Shown in pieces: positions 33,101 through 45,100 of a stretch of DNA of 64,000 nt. This DNA is from Narthecium ossifragum (lineage: Eukaryota; Streptophyta; Magnoliopsida; Dioscoreales; Nartheciaceae): assembly GCA_963920575.1 (NCBI GenBank), contig OY986968.1, positions 1,689,001 through 1,753,000 on the forward strand. The letters run 5' to 3'. The position numbers and the translations under genes are program-made. The notes beneath the pieces were generated by a model. The model made no database searches, was not told where the DNA came from, and saw nothing but the letters and a program-made list of their open reading frames with translations. Each line of letters starts with the position of its first letter. Positions within the stretch are counted from its first letter, which is position 1.

Positions 33101-36100
33101 TTCTTGTAATTGAATGTCTCGTTTAATATTAATAATTCACTGTAATGATCCTAATAATCCTTCATATTAGAGCTGATGTCCATGATTTTGCAAATGTTGG
33201 TCGCTTTTTGTGAGATTGCAAGATCTGGAGTTTGTTCCATAATTTCGTTTTGATTAACCAACTATTGAGTGACATTGTATTAGATTTCATTGCTGCCGCA
33301 TAATTGAAGCTTTTAGTAAGTACTTTTTGTACAACTTTTTGTCTGTGCTTTTGTCGCTAGGATAGTATGTCTTTATTTCTTATCTGATTAATATTAGTAT
33401 GGCCGTTACTTTCATGTTCGTATGAAATGCTTTTTATTCTGCCAAACTGATTTTTCATTTTTCATTTTTTGTAGGGGCAGTTGCTTTCCTTCTCGTTTTG
33501 GCTGTAGCTCTCCTTTGTGCATACGAACTTTGTGCTGTTTATGTTACAGCTGGTGGTAGTGCCTCCGAACGATATTCACCATCTGGATTCTTTTTTGGTG
33601 TGTCTGCCATAGCGTTAGCGATCAACATGCTTTTTATATGCAGAATGGTCTTCAATGGTAACTTTTACAGTTGTTTTACATTGTATAGGAAATATTTTAG
33701 GGAAAGTATAATCCCATTTTTATGTGAAAGCTCCTTTGATAGTATCAATTTGATCATGTTATTACTCATCTCTATGCTTAATTTAACCACTGATGGGGAA
33801 AACTTGTACTAATTTCTTGATAACAGGAAGTGGATTTGATGTGGATGAATATGTCCGGAGGTCATACAAATTTGCATATTCCGATTGTATCGAAGTGGGC
33901 CCTGTTGCTTGCTTACCTGAACCTCCTGATCCTAATGAGTTATACATGCAGAAATCCAGTAGGCAAGTGCAACCTCATGCCTCCTCGTCCCTCCAACCTC
34001 CCACCTATTCTTCCCCAAACCAAACCACCACTGCTACCCACACACCCACAAGCCCCATCTCTTTTCCTTGTTCTTGTTTCTATTTTTTTCTTAATCTCCA
34101 TCACTTTTCATACATGGATACTTGTGCTTTTTGTGGTTCTGATTTGGTGCTGTACTATAGGGCTTCTCATCTGGGGTTTTTGTACCTTGGGTCGCTGCTT
34201 GTACTTCTGGTGTACTCAATCTTATATGGTTTGACATCAAAGGAGGCGCATTGGCTAGGGGCAATCACCTCAGCTGCTGTTATTGTTCTTGGTTTGTTCC
34301 TCTTTTTCTTTTCTGTATATTTCGTGATAGCTTGCTCATTTCCATTTTAAACATTGGCTCTTAAATGGCAATGCCTATCTGTTCCATTTGATGTAGATTG
34401 GAACATCGGCACATGCTTGTTTGGGTTTGAGCTACTCAGATGTCGAGTGGCAGCTCTATTTGTTGCTGGAACATCAAGGGTGTTTCTTATCTGCTTTGGA
34501 GTGCATTACTGGTCTGATTTGATTCTTTATTATTTGGATGCTTTCTTTCCTTCGCAGTTTTTAAGGAAAATTTGTATTGATCTCTATCTATTGGATAAAT
34601 CACTCCTCAGGTACTTAGGACATTGCATTAGTTATGCTGTTGTAGCATCTGTGCTATCTGGTGCCGCTGTTTCACGATGGCTGTCTGTTTCGAACCCCTT
34701 AGATGCTAGGAGGGATGCTCTAAGGAGTACTGTAATACGGCTGAGAGAAGGCTTTCGCCATAAAGGACAAAATAGTTCCTCTAGCTCTTCAGAAGGTTGT
34801 GGCTCAAGTGTGAAGCGTAGTAGCAGTAGTGTTGAAGCAGGTCAACATGGTAATGCTATTGAAGCTTTTTGTCGGAGCAATTCACGTTTTGTGGGTGATG
34901 GTAATGCTTGGAGTAACACGCTGTTTGGTCGGTCTAATAGTTGCCATGAAGCTGTTATTTCTGATAAGAATTTAGATAGCGAAAGGCCAAGTGTTGCAAT
35001 GCGTAGTAGCTCCTGCCGTTCCATGGTTAATGATTCTGAAGTGCTCATGGCTGTTGCTGATAGACATTGTGATCAGAACAGCACGCTTCTTGTTTGTTCC
35101 AGCAGTGGGTTGGAAAGCCAAGGCTGTGAGTCAAGTGGATCATTGAATCAGCAAACACTCGATCTCAATATAGCTATGAGTTTTCAGGACAGGTTAAATG
35201 ATCCGAGAATAACATCTTTGTTGAAGAAGAAAGCTGGTCAATTTGACCAAGAACTTGCTACTTTACTTCAAGATAAGGGTTTGGATCCAAATTTTGCTTT
35301 TATGTTGAAGGAGAAGGGCTTGGATCCTAGGATTTTAGCATTGTTGCAGAGAAGTAGTTTAGACGCAGATAGAGACCATCAAGAGGCAGCAGATGTCGCC
35401 GTTCCTGAGTCTGATAGAGTGGATGTTAATGTGCAAAATCAGTTATCTTTATCAGAAGAACTGAGGCGGCATGGATGGGAAAAGTGGGTCGACATTTCCA
35501 AGCTGCTATTATTTTATATAGCTGGTGCTCCAGAGCGTGCGTGGATCGTTTTTAGTTTGGTATTCATATTAGAGACGGTCAGTGTGGCATTTTTTCGACC
35601 CGCAGCGGTTAGAGTTATTAATGCTACACATGAGCAGGTGAAAATACTGTACACTGCATTTCTAATTTCAGAGTTAAACAATTCCAAGGCTTCTGCTTTA
35701 TGTGAAACAAGTTATATGGATTTGTTATTCGCTGCTGACCTCCTACTATACTGTGCAGTTTGAATTTGGCTTTTCGATTTTACTTTTGTCCCCTGTTGTC
35801 TGTTCAATTATGGCGTTCCTCTGGTCGCTGCATGCAGAAGAAATGGTCATGACATCCAGACCTCGTAAGGTAGGTAGTCTTAAATCTTCTCCTCGAAATC
35901 TGTGTCATGTTGACCCAGTTTTGGAGCTAATTGATGGACAAGAACTTTATTTTTAGGTGTTTATTTATTTGTCCATCTTCGACATCTTCTTTGTTTCACC
36001 TTCATGTGTAAATTTCTGGTAAAGTCACTGTCTTCGTAGAAATAGGACGATGCATTTGGTATACCAAGGATTACCATGTCGGTGCATGTGTCATGCTGTC

Positions 36101-39100
36101 AGTACGGACTCGTGCTGATGGCATGGAGCAGGGCCCTTACCGGCAGAGTGCATGCTTGGCAGTACGGGTCGGTGCGGTAATTCTTTTCCATAGGTATGCT
36201 AAATTATCATGACTCATGACTTGATGCAACCTTGATGTGATAAAAGTATATCTGCTGATTTAAATGAGGGGAAAATGTGTTTTTATGTAGGCATGTGTCT
36301 AGGGGATGACGTAGGATGGCCTTTATGCTCGAATAAATCAAAATGGGAACTTCTTTTATGCATCTCCGGGTTGGCAATGACATATTTTGTGTAAAATTAT
36401 AAAAACCATGATTTCCTGACTGTCAAATTTACGTATTATTCTGTAGCTAATGCCGTTTTTTCTTTGATGCTTTTTGATCCACTCCTCGATATAGATCTTA
36501 CGGCTATTTTTTGGTTTGAGATAGTATGTTTGCAGTAATTTGTTTGTCTATTTCTGACATTGAGCAGTATGGTTTCATTGCTTGGCTGATGAGTACGTGT
36601 GTCGGTCTGCTTCTCTCCTTTTTGAGGTATGGTTGTTTCCTGCTTTTCATTGTACATCTTTATCATCTATATTCTTTGGTTTCAATCATAACATGACGTG
36701 ATATAGAAGGGATGTCCCTTCTGGTTTCTTTAGAGTATGTCAATCCTTGTAGAAAATTTTGCTTTATACTAAGTGAGCTAGCTAAAGATGAGTTATCTAT
36801 TTTCCTCCTGTGGAAGAGCATCTTGTGTCTACAATTGACTGATTAGGCTGATTTTCCTGGATCGATTTAATGCAATTCAATTAGTTATTTAATGCACAAA
36901 GCCTGAACTGGATTAGTCTCCATGGGTACGATCCCATTTTGGAATAAAGGAGTTTGGGATGAGAAATGACTCGACTGAGCCACTGAGCCCCCTCAATCTG
37001 CAGCATTACTTAACGACTCATCTCATAAAGCATAGATTTCCTAGTCGGTCGGCACAGCCCGTGCCTATGGATATGGTGATACAAATTCTCTCAGCATGGG
37101 TTTCGTACAGAGTACTTCCCGTTGAAGAGGCTCCATGCCGAGTGTCAGCATGATTCATGGTGTTGGCATGTATCATGCAAGACCAGCATGACGCGTGTCA
37201 CTGGCATGGTAATCCATGTCTTATACCAAACGGGCGAGTCTCTGAAACTCTAGGAATATGCAATCTCTATGCCAATTAACTCGTGATTCCACAATACATA
37301 TAATAGGATTTGGAAGCTCTATGTTCCATCTTATCTTAGTTTCCTGTGGAGAATGGTAACGTGCCAACATAAAGAAAACCTTGGCACTTTTGGCGAAAGG
37401 CAAAACTTGTCCTGTAAAGCCTATATTAAAAATCGCCGTTTCATCCTTCAGTAAAGCTAATGAGTTTGATTGACCGCCATACCCATTTTCAGGTTGGACT
37501 TAAGGTTTCCATCATCTTATCAAGTAGAAAGAGTCTAGCTAAGAGATCATGAAAATGAGGCTTGACGGTTATTTTCTGGCACCTGCCATGCTTATATACG
37601 CCCATGTCAAGGCTAGAAAAATTGAAAATGGTTATCTTTGACGACTCTTCTTTAAGGAGATACCTTTTGATGTTATATTTGCACATTGCTTCCTTAACCA
37701 CACTATTATCACTTACATAGGCATCTAGATATGTCTAAAAGCTTGCAAATTGATAAAAAGGATAATGCATCCATAGGCATAAGGCGTTTCTTGTGCTTTT
37801 TTAATTGATGCCTTCTACAGTTTTTTATTAGAGTTCTGTGTATTGACATGTTGATCCATTGTCACTGGTTGGGGTATGGCCTGAGACAGCTCTTTTCTCT
37901 TGACTAAGAAGGAAGGAGAATGGCAACTGCAACTATTCCTTGTTTCTTACATCCTTGAAAATCAAAGTTGACATGAAAATTGAACAGACACATCCTTCAT
38001 TTGTTTGTATGAAACAGCAAAATTAAAATTACTTAATGGTGTCTAGCAATTTGGACATGTGTAGCATGCACATACCCTCAACAAAGAAATAAGATCTTTC
38101 ATTTCAGAAAATAATATCTCCATGAAGTATAACTATGTGTGTGGTTTTGAAGTATGACTGAATATTTCTTCTCTTGAGAGTTTTAGAAACATGTTAAGAG
38201 TTTTGTTCCAAATATCCTTTTCAGGAATTTCTTAGGAAATCGTTAGCTTTTTCCTTACATCTCACTTTTGTTAAATTCTCTGTGCATTTTCTTGTAGCAA
38301 ATCATCAGTGATACTCGGATTGGCTTTGACTGTGCCTCTCATGGTGGCAAGTCTTTCTGTTGCCATTCCTCTATGGATTCGAAATGGCTACCGATTTTGG
38401 ATTTCAAGAGGAGAGAGTGAGCGTCGGGGAAACTCCCACCAAACTCTTGGAAAAAAAGAGGTCTTCACCTTTTTTTTCTTCTCTTTCACCTATTCAGGCT
38501 GCACACTTTTGTTCATGTAACCTTGGCTTACAACAACTTATGGGATAATGGGAAGTCAAACTTTTTGCGGAACATGGAATGGTTCATATGCTTCCACCTG
38601 TTTCTCTTCTAATATTCGTGATATTTCTGTGTTGCATCCCCCTTAGCACTTATTTTGATCAACCTCCAGTTTTATTTGCATGTCATACTTTGGAATTTGT
38701 GATGGATAATAAAATGTTTACAGTTTAGTTTGTTAATATGCCTAGTGCGTTGCAATCTTCAGTTTTACCTCATTGGATTTATGGAAGTATCATCCTGGTA
38801 ATTTTGTTGCATTCAAAGCCATAACCTATTAATCTCAGATCTGCTCTATGGTGATTGTGTGAGCTGACAATCTCATCCATGATTTCCAGTGTTATTTTTT
38901 GATTTATTATCCATTTATTTTCTGTTAGTCTTTTGAGCCATTGTGACAAGAGACCTGTATAACCTTGGAATTCTCTCAAGTCACCCTTTTAGCCATTATG
39001 GCATTCTGAATTTCAATCATCTTTGGGACACATTTGTTGTCTTTGTTGTCTCCGAAGATGCTTTATTTTGTCCTCCTATTTGTTTTAAGGCATTTGTGAT

Positions 39101-42100
39101 CTATTTCTTAATTGCTTGAAATTAAATTATCCAATGCTAACTTTGATGTTTTTTGCAATTGAAATGTTTACTGTTGCGAGTACTTACATTTTTTTGGCCT
39201 TAAGATGATATTCTGGTTTTTGTTCTGACATTAGGCTCACTACCCTTGTATCTTCTCAGGGTGTTATGCTAGCAATCAGTGTATTTATATTCATAGCTTC
39301 AATGTTAGCTCTTGGTGCAATAGTTTCTGCAAAGCCCTTAGACGATCTTGGATACAAGGGATGGAATGGTGATCAAACAAGCTCTTACTCTCCATATGCA
39401 TCGTCTATGTATCTTGGGTGGGCAATTACTTCAGCGATTGCTTTGCTAATTACTGCTGTGCTTCCAATTGTATCATGGTTTGCAACATACCGGTTCTCTG
39501 TTTCTTCTGCTGTATGTGTTGGTATATTTACAAGTAAGTTATGTGTTGTTTTATGCTTCCTTTTTTTGGTCACTAGATTGAACCCTTGTAACTAACATAT
39601 CATGTGTTTTTCCCTCGTTAATGGTCTTCTTCTCTAGTTGTTCTTGTGGTATTTTGTGGTGCATCATATCTGGGGGTGGTAAATTCTCGCGAGGAGAAAA
39701 CTCCGATGAAGGCGGATTTCCTTGCTGCCTTCCTGCCTTTGGTTTGCATTCCTGCAGTCGTATCACTTTGTACTGGCTTATATAAATGGTAAGGACTAAG
39801 AAGAATCTTGTTGTTTTATAAACAGGAATTGTTGTTGCATTTTGTAGCATATATAGCTATAGCCACAGACCCACAAGTTTAACAGATCATGAATGCTCGC
39901 ATGCAGGAAAGACGACGATTGGAGGCTGTCTCGTGGTGTCTATGTCTTTGTCGGTATTGGGATTTTGCTTTTGGTTGGTGCAATAACTGCAATTACTATC
40001 ATTGTTAGACCTTGGACAGTAAGTGAGGCTTGAATTTGTCAGCTTACGTATGGTTTTTTCCCTTTGGAATTCTACTTATGAGTGCTCGTTTCTTGCTTAG
40101 CTTTTAACTGTTGAAGTTCTGTTTTTTTTCCCCTCTGTATCTCAGGTCGGTGTTGCATTCCTTTTGGTTATCCTTCTTGTGGTCCTTGCTATTGGTGTTA
40201 TTCACTTTTGGGCTTCAAACAATTTCTACTTGACGAGAACTCAGATGTTCTTCGTTTGTTTCCTTGCTTTTCTTCTGGCTTTGGCTGCATTTCTGGTGGG
40301 CCTGTTTGCAGGTGACGATAAATCTTTCTTAGCCTTGATTGTTTCTTACATAGGCTTTAGCTGTGGATATCTATGTATCTAAATTTTAAGATGAAGTGGA
40401 TAAATAACTGGTTGCAGGTAAGCCGTTCGTTGGTGTGTCTGTTGGGTACTTTTCATTCTTATTTCTTCTCGCGGGAAGGGCCTTGACAGTAAGTTATCCT
40501 GACTTTTCTCAAGTTCTGTGTTGAGCTAACCATATTATTCTTGTCAAGTTTTCTGCATTCTTAATTTCACCTTTTTCTTCAATTCGATCATGAATTATTC
40601 TTTTTCAGGTGCTTCTCTCGCCGCCAGTTGTGGTGTATTCGCCAAGGGTACTACCAGTCTATGTTTACGATGCTCATGCCGATTGTGCAAAAAATGTTAG
40701 GTTAGCTTGATCCTTTATTCCCTTGCAGCTGCTTAACATATGTACTTACGTATACCCATGCTTGATTACACAGATAGCATGTACTATTACATAAAATGCA
40801 TGTATGTACCTAATCGCACACACGACATAATATTTTAACTGATATTTGGTTCTTATGCAATCCCTTGTTTGGACAGCTACGCATTCCTTGTCTTATATGG
40901 GGTTGCTTTGGCAATTGAGATTTGGGGAGTTGTTGCTAGTCTGGAAATATATCCTCCTTTTGCTGGTGCCGCTGTGTCAGCAATCACTCTTGTTGTGGCT
41001 TTTGGCTTTGCTGTTTCTCGTCCATGTTTGACGCTTAAGGTTAGTGCCTACTTGATCTCCATTGAGTAAACAGAGCTTTAAAAGGTACAATGTGATTCGT
41101 TACAAAAGCAGCTTTTAAGTAACTAATCTAACCATTGGACTCTTATTTTTTGTGCATTTCAAGTGTCTTTTAGATATTCCTCTCTCTTACAGCCCTTGAG
41201 TAACTCAAGTTGTTAGTACCCGATGGTGGTAAATGGGTTGGTCTTGGATTCTAATCCCCAAGCCCCCAAATTTGTTGGAATTGTAGGGCATTTGCCCCCC
41301 TAGGCCAGGGTAAAAGGCTTAACTAATTAAAAAGAAAGATATTCCTCTCTCTTATCGTTCTTTAAGCAAGTTGCTTGTATATGTTGACCAGATGATAGAA
41401 GATGCAGTACATTTTCTCAACAAGGATACTGTGATTCAGGCAATTGCTCGATCTGCCACTAAGGTGAGTCGTTTGTCTACACTTAATTAGGGTAGTTGAT
41501 TTCCATGTCATTGTGACTATATTAAGCTCATCGCCCTTTTCCTATTCTCTGATCATTTTCAATTGTGATTAGAAACAATAACTTAGAACCTTGATGAGAA
41601 GGATTTCATTGTTTTTGGCCGTCCCATACAGACAACCTCCTTGTATCTTGAGACTTACAAGCTGCCATGCGGTGTTTGGATCAGCACGCCTGACCGTGCC
41701 CATAGTATGAGACGGTGGCCTCAAACACATTTTGGGAGCATGCCTGACCGTGCCCATAGTATGAGACGGTGGCCTCAAGCACATTTTGGGAAGGCCGCAA
41801 CAAAGTAGGTGGTTTCGAAAGGTCAGTGAGATCTGGGAGAGGGAGTGAGTCAGAGGGAGCCTGGTGTGCGAATCTTCAAACGAGCCGAGATTCCAGGAGA
41901 TATGGGAGACAGAGGGTTGTACAGAAAGCAGAGCACACATTAACCGCAGGCATTTTAATGAGGTGGGATTGCTGGGTGGGGGAGGGAGGAGAGGATCGTG
42001 TGGCATGATTTTCTCAAAGGCCCCAAACATTGGTTTTGGGGCGTTATATAGGCTGAAAGTATCTACTTTTTGTGCTGGAAGCTTGCCACCAAGATGTTTT

Positions 42101-45100
42101 AGGTTGCATACAACCCAAAATCATGTGTTTATTTTGACAAACACAGTTTTAAGTTCTGGTTGGCATGGATCGTGCCGACCAGTAAGTCTAGTGTTGGGAT
42201 GCTGTGGAAATGGGCACAGCGCTTACCTGTGGCGGTTAAAACTGAATCAATACCATGCATGCCCGCTGCACTAAAACCCTTCAAACATTCATTCAAAATT
42301 CAACTGCCGCTTCCACACAATTGCAACAAACAAATCCAATGATTGAGCTGGAATCTATAATCTAAAAGATGGAATTTAAAACCATAAGCTGCAGCCACAG
42401 GAATGGCCTTAGTTTTTGCCAATTAGGGAGGACAAGTTCATATGCAACTTAAGGAGCATGCCTTATTCTGTTGCTTTCTTCTGTAAGTCCTTGTATACTT
42501 TAGAGCTAGTTATCAGAAGCATTTCACTTGTGATGGAATATCTAGCTCTGTAGTTCTTTTTCTAAGTGAGCCTTTTACCCTAGTTTAGTGTGTGCAAATA
42601 CCATACACCCCAAAGTCCTTACACAGGGGATTGGATCCCAAGATCTCGCGCAGGAGGTCACATACCGTAACCATTACACTATGCGCTCATGTACAATCTA
42701 GTTCTTTACTTAATGTTGCTGCCTTATTGTCTTCTAGTTTTTAGTTCTCTATCAATCTTGACTAATTTTGGCGACATTTGGATAACTGTTTGCTGTTCGA
42801 CTGTTAATTCATTGTTGATTTCAGCTGTTTGTTTTTTTTTTCCTTTTTTCATGTTTTTCCCACTGATCTTGGTTTGTCACCTTTTTCTTAATTCTCCTGT
42901 TTTATTGTGGTTATTTGGATCTTAGTACTGTTTAGTTTTCTGTCAATATTCTTTTACATTAATCCTTGCAGCATATTGGAGTTCTTGTGTTTATTATGGT
43001 GCGCAATGATTGCATAGATGAGCTTAGATTTTAGCCCTGATATGTGGCTTTTGTTCTTGATCTAAAGATGGCAGTGGGGGCTGTTTATATGCGTCTTACT
43101 TTTTGACCATTTTTTGTCTAACAGACTAGGAATGCTTTATCTGGAACTTACTCAGCTCCACAGAGATCTGCAAGTTCAGCTGCTCTTTTAATTGGAGACC
43201 CTACAATTGCAAGAGACAGGGCTGGAAATTTTGTGCTTCCTAGAGCTGATGTCATGAAACTGAGAGACCGTCTAAGAAATGAAGAAGTAGCGGCTGGTTT
43301 ATTCTTGTGCTGGTTGAAAACTGGCCTTACCTACCGCCATGAGACATCCACAGATGTTGACTACAGGAGAAAAATGTGTGCGCATGCACGCATTTTGGCT
43401 CTAGAAGAGGCAATTGACACTGAGTGGGTATACATGTGGGACAAGTTTGGTGGATATTTACTTCTTTTGCTTGGTTTGACTGCTAAAGCTGAACGGATCC
43501 AGGTGGGTGGTAACATGTCGTCAGTGGCAGATATTTGTGCACATTCCTTTGGAATTGAGTGATTCCTGTCGCCAGAGAAACCAAAACGTTTGTTTGTATT
43601 CTATATGCTATATTCATGTCAATATCTTTCTTATGTCATGACAGGATGAAGTACGTCTTAGGCTATTCCTGGATAGCATTGGTTTCTCTGATCTAAGTGC
43701 CAACAAGATTAAGAAATGGATGCCTGAAGACCGCAGACAATTTGAAGTAATTCAAGAAAGGTGTGTCTAGACCTCATTGTTCTTCACTTTATTTCTTTCA
43801 TTAGTTGGTGATCATCTTGGAAGAGCTACTGAAATTTTGACTGCGATCGTGAATTTTATTGTAACTTGCCATGTCCTTGTTTTCAGTTACATAAGGGAGA
43901 AAGAGATGGAAGAGGAAATTTTGATGCAAAGACGTGAAGAGGAGGGGAAAGGAAAAGAAAGAAGAAAAGCACTCCTGGAGAAAGAAGAACGTAAATGGAA
44001 AGAACTAGAGACATCTCTTATATCCTCTATACCCAATGTTGGCAATAGGGAAGCTGCAGCTATGGCCGCTGCTGTTCGTGCTGTAGGTGGTGATTCTGTC
44101 TTGGATGACTCCTTTGCAAGAGAGCGGGTTGCCAATATTGCTCACAGAATTCGTGCGGCTCAGCTGGCTCGGCGAGCGGAGCAGGTTTGTCTTGCATTTT
44201 GAAGTTTGCTCGTCTCAATTACGTAAAGTCTTAAAGCTAAAAAAAAGATTTAATGTTCAGCCCTAACTTTCCATGTAAAAACATAATTTGGTTTCATGTG
44301 GTCTGAAGAAAAGGAAATAATATGTGACATCATATCTCAGCAAATGGTGATCGTGAAACAAGGATTTCCATATCGGTGGTACGCGCCGTTCCGGTCTCCG
44401 GCCGGTACGGTACGTACCGCCGGTACGGTGCGTACCGGACCGGTACGCCGGCAAACCGGTCATGAAAGGCTTGTTTGGCATGTTTTAGGGTGTTTTGGTT
44501 CGTTTCTTATTTGATTTGAAATATATTGAAGCTAACTAATGTAATTAACAATTAAAGTTGATATTCACTTGTATTCAACATCTCCAATTGGCAAAATATC
44601 ATTTCTTATATGAAAGCAGAGTGACAAGTTGTCAAAGTAGTATAATACAATACTGTTGTGCATTGGATGTCTTGGATTTTGTCGCCGACTCGACTATGAC
44701 AGACTACGCAGAGTGAACGGGGTCCGGGGCAGCGCCCCGGCGGGGATCAACCTGACCCGACCCGGCCCGGATTAGGTTATGGATATAAATAACCTATTTT
44801 GTCTCCTTCCTTATTTTTTCTCTGCTTCCCCCTCTCCATCTCTCTTCCTCAAACCGGTACAGGCCGGTTTGTACCGGCCGGTTTGGATACAAACCGGCGT
44901 GTACCGGCCGGTTTGGATACAAACCGGCCGGTACACATCCGATCCCCCCCAAATCCGATCCGGGGGGGAAAACCGGACCGGTTAGCCACCGGTCCGGTAA
45001 AAACCGGCCGGTACGCACTGTACCGGCCGGTATGGAAATCCATGTCGTGAAATGTTTAGCTTTAAGACGGTTTGTTGCCAAACCTATTGTGGTCTTCATT

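Noticed and set aside
34354..35763. 469-codon open frame as a separate gene
   Set aside because: It is DEK1 exon 6, a stop-free intron and exon 7 plus the start of the following intron; all in DEK1 phase.
42630..42690. tRNA gene on the minus strand
   Set aside because: Only box A and B resemble a tRNA; the stems do not complete and it continues into a SINE tail.
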